Assembly: GCA_030446505.1 (NCBI GenBank)
Contig: JAUJND010000017.1
Span: 1-54,447, forward strand
DNA length: 54,447 bases
Direction: 5' to 3'
DNA from: Chroococcidiopsidaceae cyanobacterium YX2bin18
GTDB taxonomy: Bacteria > Cyanobacteriota > Cyanobacteriia > Cyanobacteriales > Chroococcidiopsidaceae
Shown here: positions 17,950-28,892 of the stretch, piece by piece
Layout of the letters: each line of letters begins with the position of its first letter
How positions within the stretch are numbered: position 1 is the stretch's first letter
The notes under the pieces: model-generated
Told to the model about the DNA's origin: nothing
The model's database searches: none
The model's input: only the letters and a program-made list of their open reading frames with translations
Translations under genes and position numbers: made by a program

Positions 17950-20900
17950 CTATGACAATAGAGTAATTTGTCCCCCAGAACGACCATTGTTAGGGAGTTC
18001 GGCTACATAAAGGTTACCGTTTCTAGTATTCTCAATCAAATCCAGCGGATCTGTGAGGTTCGAGAAAACTTTGGTAACACTACCGTTAACGTTGCCATCA
18101 GTGCCAGGGGTTAGAGCCAAAATATCGTCCCCACCACTAAATTCAGTAACTAATAGTTTGTTTTGCAGCGCACCACCGAATTTACCACTCTTATACTCAA
18201 TAGCACCGTTGGGCGAACGATTCCGACCAAAATCATAAACAAAACCTCGGTAGTTCGGGTCGGTCTGGGTACCCACGGCATATCCTGAATAAGGAGAATT
18301 TAGAGTTGGTTTTACCACCTCGGCAGGGTTAGGATTTGCATCAGGGTTACCACCGTTGAGGATGTACTCGCGACGCAGAGTGTTTGGGTGACCATAATAA
18401 CCGCCACCATTACGTCCTATTTTGAAAAGGTAATCGTTTTGAGTAGCAACGTTGGTTAGTGCCTGATTTCCTGCCTGCGTAGGATCTTCAGGGGTATTAC
18501 CGCCAGCAGCACTGCCGTTTGTTGGGACATACAAGTTACCATTCCTATGCCAAACTAAATCGTAGGCATTGCGAATACCTGTAGCGAAAATCTTTACAGG
18601 AGCATTAGCGGCAAAGGGATTATAATTAGCGGCTCCACGATCTTCCGTTTGCACATTAAAGCCTCCTTTAGGTGCCGTCCGTCTAGGATCGATTTGTAAG
18701 ATAGCACCGCTTAACAGGTTTTCGGCACGATTGAACCAGGCATCATCGGGAGCACACATTGCACTATTGCTGCCTTGGCTGAGGTAAAGCTTGCCATCGG
18801 CACCTCAAGTAATCCTCTGATTCAGAGCGTGTGTCGCTGAGCAGGCGCTAGCCTTAACGAACTCGGGATGGATTATAAAGGGATTATAGCGGCTACGATT
18901 TGCATTAAAGCTCCAGCGTCCGTCTCAGGATCGATTTCTTCCTTAACACCGTTTGCACAGGTTTTCTGCAGGTGGTGTCCGTCTAGGATTGAACCGATTG
19001 AACCAGGCATCATCGGGAGCACCCATTGCACTATTGCTGCCTTGGCTGAGGTAAAGCTTGCCATCGGGACCAAAAGTAATGCTCTGAGTCAGATGGTCTT
19101 TCGCAGAGCGGGGCATACCAATAACGTAATATTGAATAGTAGGGGTAAAACTAGTACCTGTATTCAAGGTTAGCTTCGAGATTTTGCCCGTAAAATCTTT
19201 AGCAGGTTCTGGTTCTAACGGGTTATTGTGCGAAATCCACAAAGCTTTAGGATTACTAGGATCGAAGGCAATACCTATAATGGCGCGACCAGCAAGTTGG
19301 GGGTTCTTGAAGATTTGTTCACCCGACAGTCTACCACTACTATTAATTGTCCAACGGTGCAGGCTACCATCCAAACCAGCACCATAAAGCTTACTGCCAT
19401 CAGGACTAATAACCAAGCTAGAGATTGGCGCACCCTTGTAAACCTGCTGTTGAGTGAAGTTCACTCCTGGAGTTATTTTTGTAAAATCAGTCCCAGTTGT
19501 AAATGTTGTGCTAAAAGGCTGGAAGGTAGCACCGGACTGATCTCTCACACCTTCTGAAACCCTAAAGGTGTAATTGGTGTTTGGCTTTAGTAGCCCAGTG
19601 GGTTGAAAAACAATCGTATCATTACCGCCACTAGTATTGAAGTTTCCCTCAACGAGTTCTTTATTAAAAGTCTGATATAGCTGGACGTTATTAAGATTCA
19701 ACGTTGCCGCGTCTACACCTTGTCCCAAATTCGGCAGAAAAACATCGGTAGCGATCGCCGCATCAAGTTTCACCCCTAGAGCGCGGTTTCTCGGAAAACT
19801 GTCTGGAATACTTGGGTGACTACCTGGTGTTATAGGTACAATTTCCAAATAGTTAATCTTAGTATTAAAGCCGCCCAACGCATCTATAGTCAGTTTGCCA
19901 TCTATGACTTTAACTGTGCCGCTGTTAATTTGATACTTTTGCGTGTTACTAGCTTGAAACTCGTTAATCAGAGTGTCACCTTCGGCTCTAATAGTGTGCT
20001 GGCTATCATACACACCACCGGCATTGGCTATGTCACCGACGCTAACTGTTATGTTGTAGGTGCCATCTGGTACAGCATATTCCCAGGCAGCATCGGGAGT
20101 ATTCCCAAACTGCATATGCTGTAGAGTATCAATTCGTTGGTCAGCGTTGGTCAGGTTGCGATCGCGGGCAAATGCAGAAATATCTATCGGCGCACCAGTA
20201 GCTTGATTTATCCAGCCAAAGCCACGAGTAGGATCGTATGCCAAACCACTATCCTTCGTATATCCAGACGGTACAACAGAGCTACCTGGTTGAAAATTAA
20301 TTTTAACGTTTTGGGCAATACCAAAACTGTAAAAACTGATAGGCACTTCTGGTGCTTGGTCAGTAAAGGCAAGAATACCTGCACGGGCTTTAGTTGCATC
20401 CGTAAAGAAAGGAGCAGGCTGAGGGGGTTTAAATTTTTGATCTAACGTAATCCGCGCTCCTGTATCGGAGTTAACGCGATATGCTGCTGAAAATGTCTTT
20501 CTTTCTGCATCTCCTGTAAGATATAGATCTAAAGTGCGAAGGCTTGCCGAATTTGGCACTGTCGCTAGGTCTACACTAGAACTTGTGCCATTCACTTCCC
20601 GGAAAAGCTGTATCTTCAGACCATTACTAGCTTTGCCAACTACCAGCTTGACATAATTATTCTGGTCAGGACCGAAGAAAATACCAGCTTGCTGAGAGGC
20701 AGCAGTCAAATTAGTTAATGGACCTTTTAACCTCGTACTGACGGTAAAGGTTTGAGTAGCATTTAGCCCAACTTGGAGGGCATTTTTGAGGGTGTTAATA
20801 CCCCCAACACTGCTTCCCTTAGTAGCAGTGAGGGCAAGACTACCAGTTTTGAGGTCAATCAGGCTAGAAGCATACTGTGTGCCATTTTTGTTAGGCTGTA

Positions 20901-20982
20901 CTGAAGTAAACCCCGTGCCTGCACCATCTTTGTCTCGAATCGTGCCGGAAACTGGCGCAGAAAATTCTAGTGTTAGCATCAC
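17950..20982 (-). pseudogene. Malectin-like / Ig-like / sorbosone-dehydrogenase-like multidomain protein, frame broken
   Basis: Reading from 20982, the first 210 residues form a beta-sandwich-like region (TLEFSAPVSGTIRD, with YRVNSDTGARITLD). Residues about 225-375 resemble a malectin-like carbohydrate-binding domain (DGTYNITVSVGDIANAGG). Residues 380-490 look like a bacterial Ig-like domain (LKPNTNYTFRVSEGVRD). A beta-propeller of the glucose/sorbosone dehydrogenase type follows, from SSLVISPDGSKLYG to the C-terminus GQITLLS at 17950. The frame breaks between 18760 and 18943, in a scrambled partial duplication. There is no obvious signal peptide at the annotated start. Repaired length is about 930 residues. 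The sugar substrate is unknown. Confidence 0.75.
18594..19120. repeat. Scrambled tandem duplication inside the sorbosone-dehydrogenase-like gene
   Basis: About 18700-18790 and 18986-19075 are nearly identical over some 75 bases around AACCAGGCATCATCGGGAGC. Outside this core the two copies decay quickly: 18790-18836 is a garbled version of 19067-19115, and 18845-18980 a garbled version of 18594-18700. Identity high in the middle and poor at the ends is what two overlapping noisy read ends look like. Confidence 0.7.
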
Positions 20983-21540
20983 ACATCCTCAAATATATAG
21001 ATTGCAAAAAATCTCAGGACAAAGTAAAGCAGCTTAATTCGAGCGGACTATAAATAAATACAGAATATGGAACTATATTTACGGGATTGGGGAAAAATGA
21101 TTAAGAGGTTTATTCTTAATCATTCTGCTATTCAGCAATACGTAATATCCTTTCTTCACAGAATCTTTAAAAAACCTTTGATTCTCACTGTGTAACCAAC
21201 TTTCTCAGTACAGAGTCAGGCAGTTTGTTATAAACATATAACTAGACCAAATACAAGCTATTTTTACATTGTGCAACAGTAAATTGATTAGTAATTTTAT
21301 AGATGTAAGCTTGTTTAATAAACGGCTCTAAAATTTGCAACTGGGCTGGTGTAGGTAGTTATCGCTACCTTTTATAGTAAACGTTCAGTATTGTTGCATA
21401 ATTTAGCAAATAAAGCTAGGTAAAATTACACAATACAGGTGTTAGAAATTAACACCGGAAATCACTACTTAAGCCTGTGCCTAGAACAAGCTGAAAAAGC
21501 CTGAAAAATTCTTAACTTCCCCTGGGAACCCAATACGTAG
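20983..21540. other. Intergenic, no gene seen
   Basis: The 558-base stretch between uvrB and the divergent multidomain gene is AT-rich and has stops in all frames. Both neighbours read on the minus strand, so it must contain the promoter of the multidomain gene near 21000-21060 and the end of the uvrB transcript. I see no clear hairpin or known regulatory motif. Confidence 0.5.
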
Positions 21541-23537
21541 TTAATGTCCCACTAGTTTGTCTCGTAAGTGCTTGATGCGATCGCGATATTTAGCAGCTTC
21601 CTCAAACTCCAAGTTCTTTGCTGCTTCCTTCATTTGCGCTTCTAACTGGCTAATCAAAGCCGGAATCTGCTCTAGGGGCAGTTCGTCCACCTGTTCAAAA
21701 ACTGTTTCTAGCTGTTCAGCATTCAACCGCCGTGAGACTTCTAGAAAAGCCAAAATTGCATTACTAGATTTTTTGATAATCGGCTGGGGTGTAATTCCAT
21801 GCTTCTCGTTATGTTCCAGTTGAATTGCCCGCCGCCGCTCAGTTTCATCAATCGCTTTCGCCATGCTATCAGTCAGGTTGTCTGCGTACAAAATCGCTTG
21901 ACCCCGCACATGACGCGCTGCACGACCAATAGTTTGAATTAGCGATCGCGCCGCCCGTAAAAATCCTTCTTTATCAGCATCCAAAATCGCCACCAGAGAA
22001 ACCTCTGGTAAATCTAGCCCTTCGCGCAGCAAATTTACCCCAATCAACACATCAAAAGTACCTTCACGCAATTCTTGCAAAATCTCAATCCGCTGAATCG
22101 AATTAATTTCCGAGTGGAGATAGCGCACCCGAATCCCTTGATCTTGCAAATACTCTGTCAAATCTTCTGCCATGCGCTTGGTTAGTGTTGTGACAAGCAC
22201 CCGTTCCCGCAGAGCAACTCGATCCTTAATTTCCCCTAGCAAATCGTCGATTTGACCTGCTGTAGGACGCACAAAGATTTCTGGATCAATTACCCCAGTT
22301 GGGCGAATCACCTGTTCTACCACGCGACCTTCAGAGATCTCTAACTCCCAATCTCCTGGCGTTGCGGATACAAAAATACACTGATTTACCTTGTTCCAAA
22401 ACTCCTCTGCCTTCAAAGGTCGGTTATCAGCTGCACTAGGCAGGCGAAAACCATGCTCAATCAGCACCTTTTTCCGTGCCTGGTCGCCGTTATACATTCC
22501 CCGAATTTGCGGTACTGAAACGTGAGATTCATCCACCACAAGTAACCAATCTTTCGGAAAATAATCAATTAAACACTCTGGCGGTTCTCCAGCTTGGCGC
22601 CCAGCTAAATGCCGCGAGTAGTTCTCTACACCGTTGCAGTAACCAACCTCGCGCAAAAGTTCCAAGTCATAGCGAGTACGCTGGTCTATGCGTTGCGCTT
22701 CTAGTAACTTAGAAGTTTGCTCTAATTGTAATCGTCGCTCCTGTAATTCCTGCTCAATCGCATTACAAGCTGCTTCTAGCCTTGCTTCTGGTGTGACAAA
22801 GTGACGTGCAGGGTAAATATTTACGTATTCCACACTCTTAATAATTTCCCCAGTTACTGGATCGACGTAACGAATCGCGTCTATTTCATCGCCAAAAAAT
22901 TCTACTCGGATAATTCTGTCTTCATAAGCAGGACCAATCTCTAGCACATCACCCCGAACGCGGAAACGCCCCCGACCAATTTCTAAATCGTTACGGCTGT
23001 ACTGTACAGAGGCTAAATCGCGCAAAATTTGGCGCTGATCGACTTCCTTGCCCATCTTTAGAGGAATAGCTGCTTTTAAATACTCAGATGGCATACCCAA
23101 CCCGTAGATACAACTAATAGAAGCAACTACAATCACATCACGACGTTCAAACAGAGATCGCGTTGCCGAGTGGCGCAACATATCAATCTCATCATTGATT
23201 GAAGCGGTTTTCTCTATATAAGTATCTGTAACTGGGATATATGCTTCTGGTTGATAGTAGTCGTAATAGCTGTACAAGAATTCTATCATTTACTCTGAAA
23301 GAATTACAGCAACTCATTACACAGCTGTGCCGCTAGAGTTTTATTGTGCGCGAGAACAAGTGTAGGTTTACCAATTTTCTCTATCACGGCTGCTACTGAG
23401 AATGTCTTGCCTGTACCCGTCGCTCCCAGTAGAGTTTGATAGCGGTGATTATCTTTGAGGCTGCTAACTAGTTGGGCGATCGCTTGCGGTTGATCGCCTG
23501 TTGGCTTAAATGGAGCTTGAAGATTAAATGATTCCAT
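21541..23537 (-). pseudogene. uvrB: Excinuclease ABC subunit B, frame broken by a short scrambled patch
   Basis: UvrB is the damage-verifying helicase of nucleotide excision repair. From ATG at 23537 the first 77 residues carry [15 protein letters not shown] and the Walker A region [10 protein letters not shown], ending at AAQLCNELL. The rest, from the beta-hairpin region [14 protein letters not shown] to the C-terminal UVR motif ([20 protein letters not shown]), is intact to 21541. Between 23283 and 23315 several bases are wrong or missing where a REFFPENAVEFF-like segment is expected. Repaired length is about 665, the family norm. A dozen altered bases in one patch suggests poor sequence rather than decay. 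Confidence 0.9.
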
Positions 23538-23882
23538 CCTAAATTTTTAACAGCTATGTGTATAAAATATCTTGGTTTAATAGTGTAAAATTTATCTGCT
23601 TTTGTTGCACGACTAAAATATCACAATCGCAAAACTACTCTCAGTTTCTATTAAATAGATTCTTGCCCACCTTCATATTTCTTAATCTATTTTAGCAACC
23701 ATCCAGATAAAAATTTAACAATTAAATCTAATTTATCAATCTTTAAGTAGAGGAATTTAATATGTCTTGTGGCAGAAGTCCAGAGTAAAAACATTCAGTA
23801 AGTTGTAAGAGTAAGCAACAAATAATTTTGAAGTTGTAATTCAACTTTAAGATTAAGTTTCTGCAAGATATGGAGAAATAAA
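23538..23882. other. Intergenic region between divergent uvrB and csbD-like gene
   Basis: It is AT-rich and must hold the promoters of both divergent genes. Only very short frames are present, such as nine codons from the ATG at 23761. No repeat or hairpin stands out. Confidence 0.5.
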
Positions 23883-24065
23883 ATGGCATTAGAAGATAAA
23901 GCAAAAGCTGCTGGTAAAAATATTGAAGGTAAAGCCCAAGAAGCTTTAGGTAATGTGACAGGTGATCCTCAAGATCAAGCAGAAGGAAAAGCAAAGCAGG
24001 CTGAAGCTGAAGTACGTCAAGGTGCAGAAGACGTAAAAGATCAAGTAAAAAAGGCGGTTGACTAA
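23883..24065 (+). CDS. CsbD-family stress protein
   Basis: The 60-residue protein is very hydrophilic and nearly all Ala, Glu, Lys, Gln and Asp. The pattern KAKAAGKNIEGKAQEALG, then GDPQDQAEGKAKQAE and a basic end, is that of CsbD, a general stress protein of unknown mechanism. GGAGAAATAAA precedes the ATG as a ribosome binding site. It is the first of three same-strand genes, each followed by a hairpin, which may form a stress-related unit. Confidence 0.85.
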   Translation: MALEDKAKAAGKNIEGKAQEALGNVTGDPQDQAEGKAKQAEAEVRQGAEDVKDQVKKAVD

Positions 24066-24080
24066 AAATTAAAAAGGTTG

Positions 24081-24110
24081 GGGAAGGTTTATAGATATAT
24101 AAGCCTTCCC
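24081..24110 (+). terminator. Strong hairpin after the csbD-like gene
   Basis: GGGAAGGTTTATA (24081-24093) pairs over all 13 positions (one G-U) with 24098-24110 around a GATA loop. It stands between the csbD-like gene and the lipoprotein gene and is followed by TTGTAAG, so it may be a terminator or a processing signal. Confidence 0.75.
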
Positions 24111-24168
24111 TTGTAAGAACATTACTCAAAATTACTGCCTTATAAACTGAATTTTGGAGGAAACATAA

Positions 24169-24603
24169 GTGAGTCGAATTGGGCGTTTGCGTAAATTTTT
24201 GACTGCTATATTATTAGTTTTAGTCCTGACAACAACTGCTGCTTGTAGCGGTACAGTTCAAGCTAAACAACCAACTAATACAACAACAATCAGTCGGACT
24301 GGAGATTATGCCCAGTTAGAACGTGGTAACACTGCAACTGGTCAAGAATTTGGGAACTGGGCAGTGAAAACCGCTAAAGGACTTGTTAAAGATGCTTATG
24401 TGCGCGATGGCAACAAATTAGGTGTTGTTATTAGTCCGCAAGTTCGTCCTAATGAAGTGAAGCCTTTGGCGAAGTCTCTGATGCAAGGCTTTCATAAGAA
24501 TTTTCCAAATCGAGACTTAACTGTACTGATGTATGCTCCTGACAAGAAACTTATTTTAACGGCTCAGTATGATGTTCAGTCGAAGCAGATTGAATACAAA
24601 TAG
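24169..24603 (+). CDS. Putative lipoprotein, cyanobacterial conserved
   Basis: The 144-residue product starts with GTG at 24169, six bases after TTGGAGGAAA, a strong ribosome binding site. Residues 10-27 form a signal peptide ending in the lipobox-like LTTTAAC, so Cys27 is probably lipidated. The mature part includes GDYAQLERGNTATGQEFGNW and DRDLTVLMYAPDKK-like NRDLTVLMYAPDKKLILTA. I recall it as a cyanobacterial hypothetical family; no function is known. It sits between the CsbD-like gene and another hypothetical gene, hinting at envelope stress. Confidence 0.7.
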   Translation: MSRIGRLRKFLTAILLVLVLTTTAACSGTVQAKQPTNTTTISRTGDYAQLERGNTATGQEFGNWAVKTAKGLVKDAYVRDGNKLGVVISPQVRPNEVKPLAKSLMQGFHKNFPNRDLTVLMYAPDKKLILTAQYDVQSKQIEYK

Positions 24604-24669
24604 CGCTTCAGTTTTAAGCATTTCAATTTGCTAACAGCTAATAAGTCAAATTACTGTAATTAGAAAAGA

Positions 24670-24693
24670 TTGAAAACACAAATGTGTTTTCAA
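24670..24693 (+). terminator. Hairpin between the lipoprotein gene and the next gene
   Basis: TTGAAAACACA (24670-24680) pairs perfectly with 24683-24693 around a two-base AA gap, and flanking AGATT/AATCT extends it. A 2-base loop is too tight, so one or two pairs will open. It may attenuate transcription into the downstream gene. Confidence 0.5.
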
Positions 24694-24720
24694 ATCTTGG
24701 ATGAAATAGGAGATTAATAA

Positions 24721-25242
24721 ATGACTAGTAGTGAACAATACAAACGTCAAATCATGAACGATTTGGCTCAGGGTGACGCTGAAGTTTTAGACGATGCACC
24801 GATGACGGGGCAAGAATACGAAAATTTTGATGATTTTGCCCAGCGCTCTACGCACAACGAGCGTCGTCAGTTGTTTGGTCGGTCTCTCCATCCAGACCAG
24901 ATACCTAGCAGCCAAATGGAACCAGAACTCCAAAAAGCAATCGCTCAAATTAAGCCAAATGAACGGGACGACGTAGCAAAAGCGTTTTTCAAGCATCTCA
25001 AGCAAAGAGGGTTAAATGATCGTACGCTGGAGCAACAACTAGGCCTTTCTAGCCACAACCCTAATCACATGAACGCTGATGATGTTACGAAACTTGCATC
25101 ATTTGCCTATCATAGCCACCCAGACATCTTTCAAGAGGTGCTAGCTGAGCAACCTGGGATTATGAAGTTTCTTAGTAACCCAGTGGTAGCAGCTGTTTTG
25201 GGAATTGCAGCAGCTAAGTGGTTGGGTAGCCACCGCAAATAA
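24721..25242 (+). CDS. Conserved cyanobacterial protein with C-terminal membrane segment
   Basis: The 173-residue protein starts at the ATG at 24721 after AGGAGATTAATA. Residues 1-130 are polar and helical (KRQIMNDLAQGDAEVL, ERDDVAKAFFKHLKQRG); residues about 150-167 (NPVVAAVLGIAAAKWLG) form one hydrophobic helix, likely an anchor. HSHPDIFQEVLAEQPG just before it may form an amphipathic helix. I do not recognise a characterised family. The position behind a CsbD-like gene and a lipoprotein suggests stress response. A strong terminator follows immediately. Confidence 0.65.
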   Translation: MTSSEQYKRQIMNDLAQGDAEVLDDAPMTGQEYENFDDFAQRSTHNERRQLFGRSLHPDQIPSSQMEPELQKAIAQIKPNERDDVAKAFFKHLKQRGLNDRTLEQQLGLSSHNPNHMNADDVTKLASFAYHSHPDIFQEVLAEQPGIMKFLSNPVVAAVLGIAAAKWLGSHRK

Positions 25243-25269
25243 AAAAAGACGCGAACCCCGCGTCTTTTT
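25243..25269. terminator. Bidirectional rho-independent terminator
   Basis: AAAAAGACGCG (25243-25253) pairs perfectly with CGCGTCTTTTT (25259-25269) around a 5-base loop. The A-run and T-run make it usable on both strands, which fits its place between a plus-strand gene and the convergent rpe. Confidence 0.92.
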
Positions 25270-25289
25270 AAATAACAGAATATTTATGA

Positions 25290-25316
25290 TTAAGGGCGAT
25301 CACATATCGCCCTTAA
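25290..25316. terminator. Second intrinsic hairpin before the rpe 3' end
   Basis: TTAAGGGCGAT (25290-25300) pairs perfectly with 25306-25316, loop CACAT, followed by six T on the plus strand. It lies ten bases past the rpe stop and doubles the termination signal between the convergent genes. Confidence 0.85.
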
Positions 25317-25326
25317 TTTTTTGAAT

Positions 25327-26034
25327 CTACACCGCTGCTAGTTCCGGGGCGGGACACTTGCTGTTACGAATGCCTGCGATCGCCTCAGCGTAGTCCTTAG
25401 CTTTAAAGACAGCAGATCCCGCAACAATTGCATTTGCTCCAGCTTCCAAAACCTGCCAAGTATTGTTACTTTTTAGCCCCCCATCGACTTCAATCCAGGG
25501 GTCAAGACCACGTTCTTCACACATTGAGCGCAGCTTACGGATTTTAGGTATTACAGTTGGGATAAAGCTCTGACCGCCAAAACCGGGGTTAACGCTCATA
25601 ATCAGCACTAGATCGCAAACTTCCAGCACGTATTCAATCAAATCTAACGGCGTGGAAGGATTAAGTACAACACCCGCCTGTTTGCCTAATTCTCTAATTT
25701 GACAAAGAGTACGGTGCAAGTGAGGTGAGGCGTTATGCTCGGCATGGACAGAAATTATATCTGCACCCGCCTTGGCAAAGCCTTCGACATACTTTTCTGG
25801 CTCCACAATCATCAAGTGGACATCGATAATCTTTTGTGTAACTGGGCGAATTGCTTCGACGATCAGAGGACCAATTGTAATATTGGGGACAAACCGACCA
25901 TCCATGACATCAACGTGAATCCAGTCTGCTCCTGCCGCATCCACAGCTTGAATTTCTTCTCCCAAACGGCTGACATCGGCTGATAAGATAGATGGAGCAA
26001 TAACAATAGGTTTTTGGGACGGCGTTTGGATCAT
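25327..26034 (-). CDS. rpe: Ribulose-phosphate 3-epimerase
   Basis: The 235-residue TIM-barrel enzyme interconverts ribulose 5-phosphate and xylulose 5-phosphate in the Calvin cycle and pentose phosphate pathway. Family motifs are in order: [32 protein letters not shown] (metal-binding His and catalytic Asp), [26 protein letters not shown], and EVDGGLK (second Asp) near residue 190. The length is normal and the frame unbroken. It is transcribed alone, ending against the double terminator. Confidence 0.95.
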   Translation of the reverse strand: MIQTPSQKPIVIAPSILSADVSRLGEEIQAVDAAGADWIHVDVMDGRFVPNITIGPLIVEAIRPVTQKIIDVHLMIVEPEKYVEGFAKAGADIISVHAEHNASPHLHRTLCQIRELGKQAGVVLNPSTPLDLIEYVLEVCDLVLIMSVNPGFGGQSFIPTVIPKIRKLRSMCEERGLDPWIEVDGGLKSNNTWQVLEAGANAIVAGSAVFKAKDYAEAIAGIRNSKCPAPELAAV

Positions 26035-26185
26035 GGCTAATAGTTCTCCTATATCCTCTGTTGAATAAATATCAGCGAGTCAATCTTAAATCTAAATTTA
26101 AAATTCAGTTGACGATTAAATGCTGAGATGTAATCAGTTTAACAAAATCTCTATGTTTAACTCTAATTATTTTTACATTGGGAAA

Positions 26186-27776
26186 ATGGTTAAAAAACTT
26201 GCATTGATTATCGGGGGATTAACTACAACATTAGGGTTGAGTAGTCCGATAGTTGCGCTTGAGCAAACATCAGTGGGATCAGGAGGAATTGATGCTTTAC
26301 GATTACATCAACCTCCATATAATTTAATCGGTCGCAAGATTGCTATTGGTCAGGTAGAAATTGGTCGCCCTGGACAGTTTGGCTTAGATAAAGCAGTTTC
26401 TCTTAATCGCGCCAGGTTTTTACTAGCAGGAGTGTTTTTACGTAATGCCCCTGCTAAGGCAAATAATAATGTTGATCCCCACGCACAAAATGTTGCTGCT
26501 CTAATGATTAGTTCCGACAAAGCTTTACGCGGCGTTGCTCCAGGCGCACGGCTATATTCAACTGCTGTTGGTTCGCTTAAAACTGGAGGTCAGCCAGAAG
26601 AGTGCTTATCTGCACAACACGTAGCCTTGCAAAACAGTGGTGATGTCCGGGCGATTAACTTCAGCTTTGGCGAGACTCTGCAACGCGATCCGCGACGGAA
26701 TGCCCTATTAGATGGTAACGCCTTGTTGACACAGTGTATTGATTGGTCGGCGCGTGTTCACAATGTCCTTTATGCGATCGCTGGCAATCAGGGAAAAGGT
26801 GGTATTCCGATTCCCACAGACAACTTTAATGGAATGAATGTTGCTTTTACGAGCCGTCGGGAAGAAATTTTTACTAAAGTTGATGTTTCCAATTTTAAGC
26901 GACGCTACTGGGGGTGTAGGCGGGCGACTTGCTGGACGCGAGATTAATGTCGGCTCTCGTCGCGCCATCCGTATAGTTGCCCCTGGCAATAAAATTTCTT
27001 TGCTTAATTCCTATGGCAGAGCAACCAGCGTTACGGGTACGAGTTTTGCTACGCCTCACGTTACAGCTACAGTTGCCCTATTGCAAGAATTTGGTGATCG
27101 GCAATTGCGGACACGACAGCCCAACTGGAGCTTGGATTCTCGCCGTCAAGAAGTGATGAAAGCAGTGATGCTTAATTCGGCTGATAAGGTTCAAGATACT
27201 GGCGATGGCTTACGGCTGGGAATGAGCCGCACAATTATTGATAAACAAAACCAAGATTGGCTAGCCTCTGATGCCTACAGCGATTCCAAAATTCCGCTAC
27301 AAGCACAAATGGGAGCAGGTCAATTAAATGCGTTTCGGGCTTATCAGCAATTCAGCGCAGGTCAATGGAATTCATCTGTACCAGCCAGTAGGCTGGGATT
27401 ATCGGACAGTCAATTCTACCGCCACTCAAGATTATGCGTTGACGCAATCTTTGAAGCAGGGAAGTTTTGTGGCGATCACACTAGCTTGGAATCGATTTGT
27501 AGAGCTTAAAGATGCTAATAAAAATGCTCAATATGATCTGGGGAGAAGTTTCGCGATCGCGGCTTAAATAACCTCGATCTCTACCTGGTAAATGCTGAAT
27601 CTAACACCCCAGCTAGTAATATCTGTACTTCAATCAGTGAAGTTGATAGCGTGGAACATATTTTCTGCCCTGTTCCAAAAACTGGCAAATATAAAATCCG
27701 GGTTCAGTTTCGCCAAAAGATGAATGAAGCAACTCAACCTTATGCTTTAGCTTGGTGGAGCGTGCCAGCTAAGTAA
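26186..27776 (+). pseudogene. Subtilisin-like (S8) secreted peptidase, three frame breaks
   Basis: The likely start is ATG 26186, with a signal peptide (KKLALIIGGLTTTLGLSSP) that ends near VALEQ. The protease domain has His in NVDPHAQNVAALM and Ser in VTGTSFATPHV. The first acidic motif, normally an Asp after a hydrophobic strand, reads AIGQVEIGRPG, so the Asp may be Glu or lie elsewhere. Single-base indels at about 26897 (extra A), 27371 (extra T) and 27541 (missing G) break the frame; repaired, the protein runs to AWWSVPAK and TAA at 27776, about 530 residues. The last 130 residues are probably a C-terminal beta domain. Likely sequence errors. Confidence 0.8.
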
Positions 27777-27852
27777 AGTGAATAAAATCAGTAGAAGTGT
27801 AGGCAAGCAATATAAGTCTATGCTATCTCTGCAGCTTTTATGCGTAATGAGC

Positions 27853-27884
27853 GCGATGCCCCTTGGGCGGGCGAACGCCATCGC
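27853..27884. repeat. Dispersed palindromic repeat (GCGATG...CATCGC)
   Basis: The 32-base element has complementary ends GCGATG and CATCGC enclosing CCCCTTGGGCGGGCGAACGC. Similar HIP1-related palindromes are frequent between cyanobacterial genes. Confidence 0.55.
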
Positions 27885-28005
27885 TTAGTATTTTATCTTG
27901 AACTTAGCGGATTCATCAGCAAAATTTTCCTTAAGGATACCGGAGGTGTTGCTGTGCATTTCTCGGATGGCATTGAAGAATATGCTGTAATAGCCGTCTT
28001 CTTTA

Positions 28006-28122
28006 ATGCCAACCGACCTAAGAGGCTTCAAAGTAGGCAACGAGATCAAGTTTACGGGGATTGTTGAGGAGAGAACGGACAACGACACCGTTTGGCTTCA
28101 AGACTTTTCGGTACTGCGGTAA
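28006..28122 (+). CDS. Small ORF of uncertain status
   Basis: A 38-codon frame from ATG 28006 reads MPTDLRGFKVGNEIKFTGIV at its start and ends DTVWLQDFSVLR. The amino acid mix and the GNEIKFTGIVEER strand pattern look like a real beta-rich protein, perhaps the 3' end of a longer gene. The frame is closed by a TAG at 27991, so if real it is either very short or cut by an indel. Small minus-strand frames overlap it but look random. I cannot name it. It lies just before the brnT-brnA pair. Confidence 0.25.
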   Translation: MPTDLRGFKVGNEIKFTGIVEERTDNDTVWLQDFSVLR

Positions 28123-28445
<323 letters not shown>

Positions 28446-28462
<17 letters not shown>

Positions 28463-28697
28463 AAATGATATGGAAGACCAATTGCATCCTGAGTACGACT
28501 TCGCTCAGATGAAGGGCGGTGTCAGAGGTAAGTACGTCGAGCATTATCGTTCGGGGACAAACTTAGTGCTTCTAGATTCCGATGTTGCGCCATCTTTTCC
28601 CAACGACGCAGCAGTGAATGACGCATTGAGAATGTTAATTCAGGTTGCCCAGCGCCAGCAACCTAACAAGGCTTTGGAGCCGAACATTGAAAGGTGA
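28446..28697 (+). CDS. brnA: BrnA-type antitoxin
   Basis: The 83-residue product starts at ATG 28446, overlapping the toxin gene by 17 bases, the usual coupling in brnTA. The central EYDFAQMKGGVRGKYVEHYR and GTNLVLLDSDVAPSFPNDAAVNDALR are the recurring sequence of antitoxins found beside BrnT in cyanobacteria; the second half should be a ribbon-helix-helix-like DNA-binding part. It neutralises the toxin and represses its own promoter in characterised members. The frame is intact even though the toxin frame is not. Confidence 0.8.
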
Positions 28698-28820
28698 TCG
28701 GTTGAGTTCGAGAAGATATTTGTGTCGGCTCAAATGTGTCGTTAGACTGATTTTTTCAATAGAGAAGTTATAGGGCTGTTGTCAGGTCGTTCAGTAGATT
28801 CAGCACAAAGAATGCAGTGA

Positions 28821-28892
28821 CTTAGTAGCGGTATAGCCTCTGGTGAGCCTTTGGATAAAGTATTCGCTGAATTCGAGAGAAAGTATTCGTGA
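28821..28892 (+). pseudogene. C-terminal remnant of a ParD/RelB-like antitoxin
   Basis: Twenty-three codons before TGA at 28892 read SGIASGEPLDKVFAEFERKYS, the tail typical of small antitoxins. An in-frame TGA at 28818 closes it upstream and no start is available. The toxin-like frame follows with a GTGA overlap, so this was once an operon. Confidence 0.5.

Noticed and set aside
18053-20445. Plus-strand ORFs of 60-109 codons opposite the multidomain gene
   Set aside because: They are mirror frames of a strongly coding minus-strand gene; composition is Cys/Arg/Ser-rich and random.
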